Source: Chara braunii (taxonomy: Eukaryota; Streptophyta; Charophyceae; Charales; Characeae). Taken from it: a stretch of 48,292 bases of DNA. Shown here piece after piece: positions 1-12,082 of this stretch. The stretch lies in the NCBI GenBank assembly GCA_003427395.1, contig BFEA01000480.1:833642-881933 (forward strand), given 5' to 3'. The stretch's first letter is position 1; the number at the start of each line of letters is the position of its first letter. Under the pieces are notes generated by a model, which was given only the letters and a program-made list of their open reading frames with translations, had not been told where the DNA came from and searched no databases. The translations under genes and the position numbers were made by a program.

Positions 1-660
1 GGGGGGAAGTAGGATAATGAAGTTGGTCGGGCGATAGTGTATTTGGAAACATGTGTTGGACTTGAATTCCCACTGGTCCTCGGTCCTCATCCATTGGTGC
101 CATGCTAGGTTCTGTTGGTCGTCTAGCGTGCACATTCTGTTGTGTGGGTCCAGCCACAACTCCAAGAACCTATTGATTAATCGAGTTCTTTTGGTAGCAT
201 CTTGCTCTTGTGCAAGCCCGTTTTTCATGGACTTCCAGGCTTGATGAGTTTGTGAAATTATCTCATCATTGAGCACAACTTTAGCCTGTGGAAAGTCAAA
301 CGTGTGTTGGTTTCTTTCATGGGAGGACCTCATCCTCCAGGCCACCATCAGAAGCGGAAGTCTCATGTATTGATGTATGTTGAGTGCAATGGGCGACCAG
401 TGTGAAAGATCCTCGTTGTCCTGCCCAAAGAGAAGGGATAGGACATTCCAGGGAGGATGATGTCCCGTAAGGAAGTGGTAGGCGGCGTCCCACCATCTCC
501 ATACACGCACCACCATTGGGCAATCAAGGAGGCAATGTTCCAGTGTCGCTCTCTTTCTGGGCACACTCGTTTCACAAAAGGAACACAACGGGGAGACTAT
601 GCCTTTGGACTGGAGAAAATATGCATAAGGAATATAGAATTCGAGATTGTATGACGAATA
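1..660 (-). pseudogene. LINE ORF2 C-terminal fragment (zinc finger and tail), truncated by window edge
   Basis: Read on the minus strand, one frame is open from about 660 down to base 1, where the window cuts it. It encodes the C-terminal end of a non-LTR retrotransposon ORF2 protein: a zf-RVT-like finger (LCSFCE, then LEHCLLDCP, then VVRVWRWWD) followed by a tail with LLMVAWRMRSSHERN, QAWKSMKNG and LWLDPHNRMCTLDD. The same order of motifs recurs on the plus strand at 28.83-29.26 kb (QLWQWWDAAF, LLMLAWRARCSFERS, LLWQDPQRKFSELDD), so both are one LINE family. The N-terminal part (endonuclease, RT) is absent beyond about 660, consistent with truncation. I see no stop in the visible frame, so this copy may be younger than its neighbours. 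Function in the family is C-terminal nucleic-acid binding by the reverse transcriptase; here it is a fragment. Confidence 0.75.
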
Positions 661-1024
661 AAAAATCAGATTAAGAAATTAGGAATAAATACCATGAAAA
701 AAGAAAATACCAGAAAAGACTCGGTCATAGAATGCCTGATAGCAGATTGAATGAATCAACAATTAAATTAATGGTTTTTTTTTTTTTTTAGGTATTACAA
801 AATACCGTTCAGGTTAAATTAGCGTGAGAATCTAGGATTTGTAGATAAGGATGGTCAGGGATTGATTGAGGTTTTAGTTGGACACTTGGATATTAATTAA
901 GGATGATAATTACGGTGATGATTGAGTTGGTAACTTGGTACTGAACTTGATTATTAGACGACAAGATGATTTTTAATTCAACAGTTAATTAGTAGAACTT
1001 AAAGGGAGAGGATTTACACACAAT
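661..1024. other. Spacer without recognisable gene
   Basis: AT-rich sequence between a minus-strand LINE fragment and the start of the plus-strand LINE. It has a short T run near 775-791. I see no open frame, RNA gene or paired repeat. Confidence 0.5.
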
Positions 1025-1072
1025 ATGGCAGCAACTGGATAAATTAAATGGATTTGTAAGCAGCTGGAGGAA

Positions 1073-3306
1073 ATGAAAGGAAGTCCTGAAGCTGTCAAAG
1101 AGTTTTTTTTTATACAGCCCATCTCCTTCACTGTCTACATTGTCATGTCAATGTTCGAACAAGGCATGGACAGCTGGAAAAGGTTGAGATGTGGCAGATC
1201 GGAAGTGCGCATATACCCCTGGCTCCCCCAAAAAATGGGACCAGAAGAAAAACGGGAACAGATGATGCGGGACTACTACTTGGTCGAGCTGAGACACATC
1301 CCAGTAGAGATACAAGCAACCTTTATACATGAACTCGGCCAGCGATACGACATTGTAGATTTCACTGAGCCACTCACGCCGTACGTGGCAAAAAGGGATG
1401 ATCATGTTATGCTGGCTATTGACCTGCTGCATGATCACCTCTTCAATATTGACGACACCATCCCATTCCGGGTGGGAGGGAGGATATACCAGGTGCATAC
1501 GGCTCACAAACTGCGACCCTGGTATTTCAGATGCCGAGCATATGGTCACCTGGGCACCAGAGCCTGCTTGCCCCCACAACCCATTCAAACGTGAAAGGAT
1601 CACGGGTAGATTACAACAAGACCCTCTCTCCCCCACTAAATGGACGACGGTGGATGCCGGTCATGAAGGCTGGGTGTATGTGGAAGAGAAAGGTGGGAAT
1701 GGTCAAGTGAGAGGATGGGAATGGGAAGGACGGGGGGAGCCGAGATGGGATACCCCCAACTCCTCGTACCTGCCACAGGCACCGAGGGACAAAAGCCTCC
1801 AGGCCCCCCCGGACAAAATAACGAAAAAGAAAAGAAGCAAATACAACAACTACAACAGAAAAGGAAGGAAGCAAGCGGCGTTCGCAGTTATGGGCCAGAT
1901 GCAGGACGCTACATAGCTGCAGCTGCTGAAAAAGAGAGAGAAAGGAACCAGGGCAAAGGGAAATAAAAACCAGAAAGGGGCACGGAAATCGAGCAAGGTG
2001 GAGAAGGAACCAAAAATTGGCCAAAAGAGAAGACGGGGGAGAAAGGAGTGAGAACAACGAAAAGGGAGGAAAGGGGGAAGACCAGGGAACGACTGCAGGA
2101 ACCAGCCAACAGGACATCTTCATAGATGCCTTTGGTATCTTCATAGATGCCTTTGGTCCGATCCCCATGGAGGTGGAAGAGATACAGGGGGCCTCCCCTC
2201 TCCCCCCGGGCCCGCCCCCCCCATCAGCGGATGAGGTGATGCACGAGGTGGATGAGACAAGTGAGGATCTAGCTAAGTCATGGGGCATGTCTAAATTGGC
2301 GGAGGAAAGGCTAAAAAGTGTATCAGACTGGATAATGTATAATCTACACATTAAATTCCTAGATCTCTCGGATGAATTTTGAGATGGCACGTACAGGGGC
2401 CTCATCTCACTCTTAGAGGCCAGCGAGAGTCTCAGGGTAATCTTGGATCATGGACTCCCCCAAGGAGTGTGCTGGGATGAAGTCTGTCGTAGGATGTTGA
2501 GTATTGTACTTACCAGATTCCAGCCCCCTGCCCCACCACAAGATGGTGGTCCGAATGAGGAGGAGAAAGAAAATAGTCGGGGTCTGGTGGAGAAGAAGCA
2601 GGGGGACCTGCTGAGCATAAAAAAAGGCGGGAGAAAAAGAACAATCAGAACCCGCAGAGGGAGGGAGAAGCCCAATAAAAGGAGGAAAGGAGGAACAGCG
2701 GGCTCGACAGATCAGCGTAGGGAGAGAAGAATATCCCACTCCATCACCCCAGCAAGTCCCGTCCCCCTCCCCAGACCCCCCGAATGATGGGCTTGTAGGT
2801 AAGAGATAGAAGTTGAGACATGTCCTTGAACAGGGACAGTGGCCTCAGTCCTTAGCCAAAACCGGGGTCATGGTCGTGCCAGTGCGGAAGAAGGAGGGGA
2901 GATGGGAAGTGGGCCTAACAGAACCACCCAACTCGCAGTATGGCGGTGTCACCTTGCAGGGATGGGCTCCTGAAATCCCGCTATGGGCGTCAACGGGGGA
3001 AGAAGCCTTTTAGACGGAAATGAGGGAATTTTTACGCAGAACATTCCAACCAGGGGCAATGGGACAAGGAGAGTTACCTACAGCCAAAATGTGCTCGTAG
3101 ACACATACCTATATGTATTGTTTGAGCCAGGCAAGGAAGCGGGTCTGAGGTGGCTCTCACAGAACGCGCTGTTGGACCTCCAAATCCTAAAAATTAAAAG
3201 CAGTGAGTACTGGACAGAGGACGATGTCAGGGCAGCGCTTCTCAGGATCCTGAAGGAGGGACGTCAGGGCAGCGTTTTTCCAAACAGCGGGCGCGAAGGA
3301 AGGTGA
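1073..3306 (+). pseudogene. LINE ORF1 (gag-like RNA-binding protein), broken
   Basis: The first 170 residues resemble the plant LINE ORF1 layout of a DUF4283-like domain followed by a zinc knuckle: a hydrophobic RNA-binding-type core, then CRAYGHLGTRAC near residues 153-164. The first knuckle cysteine appears to be tyrosine. The reading then shifts near 1565 (frame 2 to frame 3, PHNPFKRERITG), returns to frame 2 near 1710 and to frame 1 near 2000, where a Lys/Glu/Arg-rich low-complexity part continues to 2787 with a stop at 2380. The remaining segment (2813-3306, ending in EDDVRAALLRILKEGR) is split over two frames. A perfect 21-bp tandem duplication (2116-2136 and 2137-2157) gives IFIDAFG twice. 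Function in the family is binding the LINE RNA; this copy is dead. Domain assignment is by eye. Confidence 0.65.
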
Positions 3307-3429
3307 CTAGGATATGGTGGAGTGGGAAGCATTATGAGGACGAATGTGAGAGAACCACAGAACATGGACATGACAAGGATTTTATACGGGAAGAACAAGG
3401 AATGAATGAAAGGTAAAAGAGAGGTTGAC

Positions 3430-6400
3430 ATGGATCTAAGATCCCTAAATGTGAATGGCCTAGCCTCGGTCTCTCCTCAGAAAAAACAGGCAATATGGGA
3501 ATAGTTAAGAGGGGTAGAGGGGAAGGAATGGCCAGACGTCATTTGCATTCAGGAAACACACCTTGTGGACACGGCGGAACACCACCATGCGCATAAGGAA
3601 GTTTGGCCCTACCGAGCCTTCCAGGCGCATGCTCCATGGCCTGGAAGTGCAGGGGTAGCCATCTGGGTCCCCCCTAACTCAAGATTAGAATCGATACGTT
3701 GAGAAATGGACCAAGAGGAGGGGAGGTGGGTATCCATTTTGGGAATGTTGGAGCTGAAAGTAGTGAGGATTCTCTGCGTATACGGGCCTAATGAGGTGGG
3801 AGCCAGAAAGACTTTCTTTGAATCCAACAAGAATAGCATCCTAGAAGGGATCCCGATCATTTTTGCGGGGGACTTTAATACGGTCCCCGACCGTTGGCTG
3901 GACAGATGGAGGTTCCCCTCCTTATGCCCCACATACGTGGAGGCAGATGAACAAATTATCGCAGACTCATGTGGGTCGCTAGACCTATATGATCTCTTCC
4001 GCAGATTGTTCCCGAATAGGCGTACCTTCTCCTGCTATAGGAAAAATTAACCGGATAAAATTTCCAGATCCAGGATCGATCTGATACTGATACCACATGA
4101 CCTAGAAGGGGCTCTGCAAATAGCGGAGGTATTCCCACAAAGCGTGTACCCAGGATTAGACCATACAATGTGTGTTGTTATCCTTTCCTTCAGAAAACGC
4201 CCGGACCAGGGGCCGGGCTTCTTTAAACTTGGTACTTTCCTACTAGCAAGAAAGGAGGTTCAAAACTTTATTCAAGATGTGTGACAATATTGAAAATCAC
4301 ATAGAGAGACACTTCACAATGACATTATGTGGTTCAATAATGGTCTGGCCTTTGTCGCCAGAAAAATCCGGCGAATTTTCCAAGAGGATTGCGGCCGAAG
4401 ACATGCAGAGGAAATAGAACTACATCAACAACTCTAACAATTGAAACAACAACGAGAATAACAAGAACACGAAGAACAAAACGAAGAAGCAGAGAGGAAG
4501 CTTTCAACCGCCATAGAAGCAACTGAGACTCGCTTGCAATCGCACATGGATCATAGATGGCAGGGGGTTCGGATAAGAAAGAAGTTGTACGGAACAATGG
4601 ACTCCGCTTTCTTTACAATGTCCAAAATAAGGACCGGAAGGTCCACCATTAAAGCGCTACAGAACCCATCACAACCTCAGGGCCCTGTGGCCACGTCAAC
4701 ACCCCAGTGCATGCAGATAGCAAAAAATTTATTCCATGATCTTTTTAAGTCACGAACTATGGACAGATCACAAGAACAAAGAACGGAAGAAATAAAAGTT
4801 GACAACATTGCAGAAAACTCTCTCAGAACAACAACAGGAACTTCTAGAGAGTCCTCTGACCAAGGAAGAGGTATGGTCGGCGAGGATGTTAATGAAGGAG
4901 GAGAAAACCCCGAGGATATACGGACTTCCCAAAAAAATTTGGGAGACCATGTGGAGTACCCTATCACAACACCTGATGGACTACTATCATGGGGTGTGGA
5001 CCACGGGTCAGATGGGAGAATTGGTGGGACCAGGGGTACTGACATTACTACATAAGAAAGGGGACAAAATGAACATAAGAAACCACCGGCGAATCACCTT
5101 GTTAACAGTGGTCTACAAAATTGTGGCAAAAGCGCTGGCGAATCGCCTGGTCGATGTGATGGACGACATCATCCACCCAGCACAGACCAGCTTCATCATG
5201 GGATGCAAGATCCAGGATAACATGTTGTTGGTCAATGAAGTTATAAAATTATCACGACAATCCAAGCATAATGCAACCGTCATCTTTGGAGATTTCGAAA
5301 AAATATATGGCCATGTTGATTGGTTCTTCCTAGACAAGTGCTTAGAGAAAATGAATTTCGGTCCGATTTTAGAAGATGGATTGGGATCCGCCATCAAAAC
5401 GCCACAACGACGATCCAGGTGAATGGCAGACTGACCCCTGCCATTCACCTGGAACGGTCAGTTCGACAAGGGGATCCCATCGCCCCTTTCCTCTTCGTCA
5501 TTATAATGGAAGACTTGGCAATGAATTTGAGGGCTCAGAAGAACCTCTGGAAAATACAAATTTTCTCCATCCCGGAGGATGTCATCACGGTCTGTTCGCT
5601 TTTGGCAGATGGCCTTACCATTATCGTAGATAAATTGCACGAAAACATGCGAGAGATCCAAACACTAATGGGCCGCTTCTGTCTCCTGTCAGACACGACC
5701 GTCAACTGGGGCAATAAGATACAGGGATGGTGGATACACTATTCGAGGGGGAGACCGCCGGAAAATCCTGGTGTCAGATGATTGCCCATAGACGCCCCAA
5801 TTAAAATACTAGGGGTTGAGACGACAGCAGCAGGGCGGTCACCCCTGAACGACGAGTGACTCACTAAAATGGTCCTGGAAAAATTGAATCAGTGGAAAGA
5901 TAAGTAGAGCTCTCTAATGGCCCGCTCCTTAGTGATTCATAACGTAGTCCTGGCAACCCTCTTGTATAAAATGGCGATCTGGACACTCAGTAAACTGGCA
6001 GTCACTCCCCTTCAGAGACAGGTGGCGGCCTTTTTATGGAGAGGTAACCATGAGTGCTCTAGAGCCATTAGCAGAGTAGCCTGGATGTCAGTCATACAAC
6101 CCAAAGCCAGAGGGGAATTGGGGATTATTGACCCGGCTACCCAGGTGATGGCCTTAGCTCTCCAATGGGTGAAAGGCCTACTGTTCTCTACACAGGCGCC
6201 ATGGCTACCCCTAACACTACAGCAAATCACTAGGCTGGCACCATTAGCCCCTCCTGAGGTTGACATAGAGACATGGATAGAGGACAGATACTGGACTACA
6301 CCCAGGAAACCAACAAGGGCAAGCAACGACAAGAAAACAGATAGACAGGCAATAAGGCGGGACCTAAAAAAAAAAAACCTTTGGCCCACCATTCTAAGAA

Positions 6401-7690
6401 CATGGCGTAAGTTGCCTTTGTCGGACAAAGTCCCGCCTAAACGGTGGGAGGAAATGGTCCGACAACCCCTATTTGGAAACCGATGGATAACGGTTCAGTT
6501 CAACAGAGTCCTCCACACCAGCGAAGTCCCTTGGAGAGGTTGGGTCAACAATGGGATCCTGAGAGTCAAAGACATCTGGGACCAAGACACCAAAGACTGG
6601 TTGTGAAAAACCCGACTGAGGGAGAAGCTGAGATACTGCCACAAGGTTGGAGAGGCACTGGATACTGTTATCTTATCTATCCCCCTAGATTGGGTTCAGA
6701 TCCTTTGCAAAGGACCATCGGTGAAGGAAGGGGATTGGGTACGTTTTTGGAAGACAAAGGGGGTGATCAGAAATGTAGTATATACCCGACGTGCGAGAGA
6801 GGGGGAAGAACAGGAAGTGGCGGCTAACCTGTTCAAAATACAGGCAGATAACAGTTTGGAACGGGTACGAACAGAAGTAACAGAATGGTACCCGAAGTCG
6901 GGGGTATTCTGGATCTATGTCTTTAAAGATAAGACCAATGGAAGGCATATAAACCAAACAAGCCAATTCAGGATCTCCCCCATGTCCCCCTGGACCCCGA
7001 ATGAGTGGAAATGGACTATACAATACGGTAGGGGAAGATCTGGGGAAAGACAGTTGCATACCCTTTCGGTCAAACCCACTTACCGGATGGTGAGACCAAG
7101 AGTTAACCTGAAGGATGTGGTGGAGGTGCGCTGGATGAAACACCTAAACATAGGGAGAGACACCTTGAGGTCAGTTAAGTGGTTTAAGACAAATAAGGCT
7201 ACCCCAGCAAAGCTAGCTTCATTACAATGGCAGGTGGATCACAGGTGCCTGCCAACAAACGATTGGTTAATAGATTAGAACACACCTGGAACAAAAAAGG
7301 TTGGCGCTCCCTAGGTGCAGGCTATGCATAGTATCCTTTCCGTCTCGGAAATGGCGTGAGACTATAGAGCACATGTTTCTACAATGCCCGACAGCAAAAT
7401 GGTTGTGGAGATGGTGGGACCGCCTCTGGAAACAAATGGGTGCCTCACATCCCTGGCCATGGGACTGGAGAGCACTCCCCTGCGAAGCATGGGCCCTAGC
7501 GCAGGTCACCACCTTCGAGGAGAACATGTTCAAAGTGGGACGTCGAGCCATTCTGTGGGCTATCTGGTGGCGTCGGTGCACACTGGAAATGAAAGGAGTG
7601 CGACGAGATGGCACGGAGTTCATTAACTCAATAAGGAACAAATACAAGAAGACGTCACCATTCAATGGAGGAAAATTAAATAGACGATAA
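3430..7690 (+). pseudogene. LINE ORF2: AP-like endonuclease, reverse transcriptase, zf-RVT; broken
   Basis: The likely start is the ATG at 3430 (MDLRSLNVNGL). Endonuclease motifs follow in frame 1: LNVNGL, ICIQETHL, YGPNE, FAGDFNTV, SRIDLILIP and LDHTM, so the catalytic Asn, Glu, Asp, Asn and His are all still visible. RT begins in frame 2 near 4830 after a frameshift (LTKEEV, GVLTLLHKKGD, NHRRITLL, QTSFIMG, VIFGDFEKIY), then moves to frame 1 near 5380 (VRQGDPIAPFLF, LLADGLTIIV). The second catalytic aspartate of the FADD box is glycine (GGC at 5611-5613). The thumb/connection region runs 5917-7278. The C-terminal finger lies in frame 2 (CRLC, TIEHMFLQCP, WLWRWWDRLW) and ends at 7690. Premature stops include 3502, 3700, 4048, 5779, 6604 and 7276. 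In a live element this protein nicks DNA and copies the LINE RNA by target-primed reverse transcription. Confidence 0.85.
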
Positions 7691-8129
7691 CATTTTTACA
7701 CTCTAAACAGAAAGACTGGTTGGGCGGGGAACAAGGGGGGTGGATTGCAATGGTAGAGTGGAAAGGAAGGGAGGGGGGGGGGGATGACATAGAAGACATG
7801 GAAAGAGACTACCATCTAAGTTGTCGAGACTGGACAAAGATTGACCCCTCATTCCCGACCCGGCCCCTTGCAGACATTGTCAATTTTTTTCCTCCCTCAC
7901 CTCAGGCTTTGGTAGGCATGGATTGGTATAGAGGGGGGGGTGGGTAAAATACTCATGAGGAATACACAAATGGGACTGGGGCTTGGGGGGGGGGAGGAAC
8001 TAGTGCGTAGCAGTAGGGATCTGGCACCCGTCTCAGGGTGAAGAGGTTCCCCCCTCTTTTAATCTCCCACAATTGCTTCCCTGACATTCCCCAAATTCAA
8101 ACTGCATTCAAGTTGTATAAAGGACACTG
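7691..8129 (+). other. LINE 3' UTR, G-rich
   Basis: Non-coding stretch between the ORF2 stop and the conserved 3' tail. It carries G homopolymer runs near 7774, 7932 and 7985. No open frame resembles a LINE protein. Confidence 0.5.
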
Positions 8130-8230
8130 GACCCATTTTCCAGCAGGTGATGCTCCCCACCAATAGATGGAGCCCCTCCTCAGGTGCTAGTGGTTTCTGC
8201 TCTTATCAAGACCACTAACACTGGTGGAGA

Positions 8231-8235
<5 letters not shown>
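8130..8235 (+). other. LINE 3' tail with two hairpins (copy T1)
   Basis: A conserved block starts at TTTCCAGCAGG and continues with a first hairpin, GCTCC pairing with GGAGC across CCACCAATAGAT. A second hairpin follows: TAGTGGT (8188-8194) pairs with ACCACTA (8211-8217), extended by GGTG with CACT across one mismatch, around a 16-nt loop containing CTGCTCTTATC. Poly(A) follows directly. Related tails occur near 30454, 32149, 33962 and 35600. In LINE families of known mechanism, 3' tail hairpins are bound by the element's RT; that role here is inference. Confidence 0.7.

Positions 8236-8263
<28 letters not shown>
8236..8263 (+). repeat. Poly(A) tail of the LINE
   Basis: 28 consecutive A immediately after the structured 3' tail mark the 3' end of the retrotransposed copy. 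Confidence 0.85.
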
Positions 8264-8267
<4 letters not shown>

Positions 8268-9443
8268 TCCCTTTTGGTGATGACAACCTATTTTTCTGTT
8301 TTTTTGCTCTAACAATTACTCAGGTCAGGGGCGAGGTATGTGGCCCTCTGACAGCCAGCCAGGGGATCTCCCCATCAGGGGACAGATTTCCAGAGGTTTT
8401 CCTTCGGTGGGAGGCTCCAATGATGGATAGCAGAAAGAAGGGGTACCCAAAAGAGCCTGACGAGTCAGATCAACAAAATCTTAGAGCTTCAGAAGATCAA
8501 TCGGGTACGGAAGCTAGTACATCACACGCAAGCGTTCCGGTAGCGCTCGCGTGCACTAAGTTAGCGTTATTTCTCATGCGGGGTAGCGCTGACTTTTTGC
8601 GCCCGTACCAGCCGGTGCTTGCTAGGCAAGAGCACGCTCCGAGTCCATGACACGGGTTAGGGAAAGGACCGTACCTCACGCAGTAGTCGCCATAGCATAG
8701 CTGAGCTATGTCGCGCGAGATGATGTTTGAACCACCCCTTGAGTGGGGTGGGAGCGCCTTGCACTCTGAAACATGATCCTTATGCGATCTCCCTTGATGC
8801 TCTTCTACAAACCACATATGTACACATGCGACGATATACCACACTCCGACATGAGTTGACCTAAATTGCCATTGCCCTAAGGTTTTCGTTAATCGCTCGT
8901 GCCTGCCAAAGCAGGCCCGAGAAGTGGAATTGAAGATGATGTTGAACGTCGGCTCGACAATATCGGCTAAGCGAGGTCTGAGTTTCTGACAACAGAAAAC
9001 CAGCGAGCTCTTTCGTAAGGTGGTAAGGAGCTATGCCGCAGATCAAGAATCGAGGCACACCAATGTTGAGGCTGGGAGGCCCGAGCTTTGGACAGGTGGA
9101 GCCTTCTAACCATCCGATTCAGTGTGCTGACAAAAAGGGTTGCTCGTGTTTTGGGGCTGTAACATCATGCTAGCAATGCCACCGAGAGTAATGGGAATAA
9201 CTTTCGACGGCAGCGGGAGTGATGGCGATGACACCACAACATTTAAAGGTTTCTGGCTTTCTTGTTTAAAAGGGAACTTCAAGCCGCCATGGGCAATATC
9301 AAGATGAGCTACGGGCAATACCAAGAACAACTAACATGGGCTGATGGCATGATCTATAGAAGAAGTTGCTCGCTACTCAGTACTATAGATGGGCTGAATT
9401 GTGATTATGACTCTCATTTTTTGTCGTATTTTAGGGTATGATT
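8264..9443. other. Unassigned non-coding stretch
   Basis: I see no conserved coding region. Short open frames (for example near 8420-8650) lack any recognisable motif. A small hairpin, CATAGC with GCTATG, lies near 8693-8714. It ends at the target duplication of the 362-bp element. Confidence 0.4.
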
Positions 9444-9451
9444 GTTCTCTA

Positions 9452-9813
9452 CTGTGTAGCACACCGAACACGTTCGGGGCTTTTCCGAGCGTCCGAACAT
9501 GTTCGGGTGTTCGGCCGAACGCCACCCGAACGTGTTCGNCCGAACATATTAAAAAAAAAAAAAAAAAACGTTTTTTTATTTTTGATTTTTAACCCGAGTT
9601 TGGTTACGAATCTGAGCATACCTCCAAGGCAAAAGTTGTTTGTATTGTTCTTTTACATCTTATATATTTTTTCAGATTTTTTTAACAACGTTTTTTTTTT
9701 TTTTTTTTTTTTTTTGTTCGTGTTCGGAGAGTTTCGGGAACTTTCGGCGCTCGTTGGCGTTCGGTCCCGAACGCTCGGGTTCGGTCACCGAACCCAAACA
9801 CGATGCTACACAG
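9452..9813. mobile_element. 362-bp inverted-repeat element (copy 1), hAT-like 8-bp target duplication
   Basis: The ends are perfect 10-bp inverted repeats, CTGTGTAGCA at 9452 and TGCTACACAG ending at 9813. They are flanked by GTTCTCTA (9444-9451) and GTTCTCTG (9814-9821), a 7/8 matching 8-bp target duplication as used by hAT transposons. Both GC-rich arms are packed with GTTCGG and CGAAC motifs; the centre is AT-rich with long A and T runs. One ambiguous base lies at 9539. It encodes no protein and would need a transposase in trans. A second copy of exactly the same length is at 18594-18955. Confidence 0.8.
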
Positions 9814-9821
9814 GTTCTCTG

Positions 9822-10382
9822 TTACAAGTCGTTGTTGTGTAAATTTTCTAGCATTAAAACTCCCGATTCTGGTGTTATGGTTTCAACTCTACTTCTCTGT
9901 ACACTGAACCTGGTTGTCTCTGCGACCATATTCACTAACAAAGTCAGAGTATAGATTTCTATAGAAAAGATTGATCTCGTTGTTTGCTCGTTGTTTCCTA
10001 GGCTAGTATAAACTTCGATTTTTAATCTTTCTGTCGTATTTTAGTGCAACGGCACTTTTTGGCTGCGTTGTTGTCTCCTGAATTTCTTGAGAAGTAAAAA
10101 TTATTATTGACTTTGTTTCATTGCATGCATTGCTTTTAGTGTTTCGGATTTAGAAACACGTGACGTAAACAGTTCGGACACACTAACAAGTATTATGGGC
10201 ATGGAGGAGGTTGGTTATATAGTGGCTTAATATTCGTTGTTGGCATTTCCTTTTCCCACTTTCTGTGTCAAAGGGTTAGCAGATACCTTTATTTAATTCT
10301 AGGTTGTCTTCTAGTACATGTTTTTGTTTCTTCTAGGGGGGATTTAGGGTTGGACTAGTTGCAGTAGTTCTGAGTCTGTTGC
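9822..10382. other. Unassigned non-coding stretch
   Basis: AT-rich sequence after the 362-bp element. Apart from the short string TCGTATTTTAG, which also occurs at about 9424, I see no gene or structured element. Confidence 0.4.
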
Positions 10383-10770
10383 TGCAGTAGCTTACAATTG
10401 AGAGAGGGAAGCAATTGTAGAATGGTTCAGGGTGAAATTTGTGGGACTACTAGCAGTGGTGTCACTTTGAGCAGTGAAAGTGTGATAAGTGGCATTGGGA
10501 ACGCTACTGGTCAGGTGGTAAGAGAGACCTGGTGAAGAACAAACTTGAGCTGTATCCATCGGGTGCGTAGTGGGAAACCCGCCTTGGCAGCCTAGGCTCC
10601 TTACAGTGTTTTGGACAGTGAGGATGAGAGGGTAGGCCTGATAGAGACGAGGGAATCATTGTGGGTGAGGATTTCATCTGGTACATGAGTAGTTATTCGG
10701 GGAAGGTTGATGCAGCATCTTACGACTGAGAGAGGGAAGTAATTTCAAAGTGGTTCAGGGTGAAACTCGC
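10383..10770 (+). repeat. Pair of about 61-bp direct repeats
   Basis: 10383-10443 and 10710-10770 are similar copies sharing TGCAG, then GAGAGAGGGAAG and TGGTTCAGGGTGAAA, about 327 bp apart. The DNA between them is non-coding. The origin is unknown; this may be a decayed tandem array or terminal repeats of a small element. Confidence 0.5.
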
Positions 10771-11640
10771 GGAGGAGGAGGGAGGAAAAAAAAAAACAAC
10801 AACTCATAGTTCCGACCTTTCAGGAACTCAGAAACTAGTGGAAGAAGGAAGTTAATTAGGAACAAATTGATGAATATAGTCATGAATAGATTGATGAAAG
10901 AAAGAATATGCATGAGTTTTCCTCAAAAATAAGAGAAGAAGGAAAGGAAGGAAGATTAGAGAGGCGTAGATGAAGGGTACGTAGGAGGAGAATAAAGTAG
11001 GGGAAAAGGAAAAGAAAGATGAATGATAGATGATGGTGGAGAGACGGTCCCCCCCTTCCTCTCAATCTCGCGCACCTCAAGAAGATGATGATGCTGATGT
11101 TGATGCTGATGTTGATAAGTCGCAGGATGATGTTGATGTAGATGACCCCTGATCCCTGATGAGGGCAACATCTTCCTGGTGATGTGGTCTGTAGAAAATG
11201 AAACCAATGATGAGCCAATGGAAGAAAATCCCCGGATTGAAGCAGCGTCCTCCGGTGAAGTCTTTGGTGACGCTTGGACTTCTTATCGAAGACCCTCACT
11301 CGCTGTCACCTAGCAATCCTCCTCCCGCTTCTCGTGACACACTCTCCTCTTCTCCCCTCGCGACACCCAACCTCCCTCCACTAGAACCAGCAAGATAAAG
11401 AGACAAAGTGATTCCTCAAGAAGCTATGCCTTACTTAAAAACAAACTCACCTCCATATGGCATGGTACCCTACAGCATTGCCCGAATGAACTGAGAGCAG
11501 AGAGATGGAACTATATGCTTTCAAAAGCCAAGCAGCAATAAGTGACATGGTCCTATTCTCCTCCTCACCATCTAGTCTCGTTCTCTCATCTCTCTTGAAT
11601 TAGTCAGCGCCCAACCCAACATGATATGCCTTTCCCACCA
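10771..11640. repeat. Purine-rich spacer with a GAT-type microsatellite
   Basis: Non-coding sequence with an interrupted repeat of GATGNT units between about 11080 and 11148 (GATGATGATGCTGATGTTGA and so on). The His/Gln-rich translation on the minus strand is a by-product of this repeat. Nothing else is recognisable up to about 11640. Confidence 0.5.
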
Positions 11641-11649
11641 CCCACATCA

Positions 11650-12082
11650 GCACTGATGTAGCGGCATTGCAGCGTGCCTCTAGATGTCCTGGCCTACACC
11701 CAGGGCTATCAGGCTATTTTGCCTGTCGGCCCGTGGGACCAGGCCGTGGCCTGACCGCCCAGACCGTGTGCTCATTCAGTCCATTCTAGTCGTGCCCGGT
11801 ACAACTGTCGGTACAAAGTTAGTCAAGTCCAGTCCAGTCAGTCCGCTGAGGTTATACCCCAGCTGCAGTCTGTTTCAGCCTCATTCTTCATTTGCACATT
11901 GTGGAGTACGTGCGTGTTGAGTCTGCGTTGGAGTCGCGTTGTCCCTTCCAGCCCCATTTCCATCTCCCTCATCCTCATCCCTTCGTCTTGATCCTGATGG
12001 ACCGCCATCCCGACGGGTCCGTCACACTGGTATTAGAGCGGGAACATCATGGTAGACCGCCATCCCGGCGGGTCCATCACAC
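11650..12082 (+). mobile_element. Probable LTR remnant ending at a tRNA-Met primer-binding site
   Basis: The sequence just upstream of 12028 ends in CACA, and 12028 starts a primer-binding site, which is how a plant 5' LTR ends. The left LTR boundary is not defined, and no second LTR or gag/pol follows, so this is an LTR fragment or a badly deleted element. A 55-bp unit (about 11999-12053) is repeated from about 12054 and carries a second LTR end and PBS. Confidence 0.45.
12028..12041 (+). other. Primer-binding site 1 (initiator tRNA-Met type)
   Basis: TGGTATTAGAGCGGG differs at one internal base from the common plant PBS TGGTATCAGAGC, complementary to the 3' end of initiator tRNA-Met. In LTR retrotransposons this is where minus-strand DNA synthesis is primed. 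Confidence 0.6.

Larger units (their letters stand above)
1025..8263 (+). mobile_element. Near full-length, inactivated non-LTR retrotransposon (LINE)
   Basis: The components lie in order on the plus strand: ORF1 remnant (about 1.07-3.31 kb), ORF2 with endonuclease, RT and C-terminal finger (3.43-7.69 kb), a 3' UTR, a structured 3' tail (8130-8235) and a 28-base poly(A) (8236-8263). Every coding part is broken by stops and frameshifts, so it cannot move itself. The 5' boundary is not visible; I place it just before the first ORF1-like codons. I could not find a target-site duplication around the poly(A) end. Fragments of the same family occur at 1-660 (minus), 28.7-30.6 kb and 32.3-34.1 kb (plus). 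Confidence 0.85.

Noticed and set aside
1148-2405. Long minus-strand open frames (162 and 264 codons)
   Set aside because: They are antisense to the LINE ORF1 remnant and show low-complexity Phe/Ser/Pro composition mirroring its purine-rich strand.
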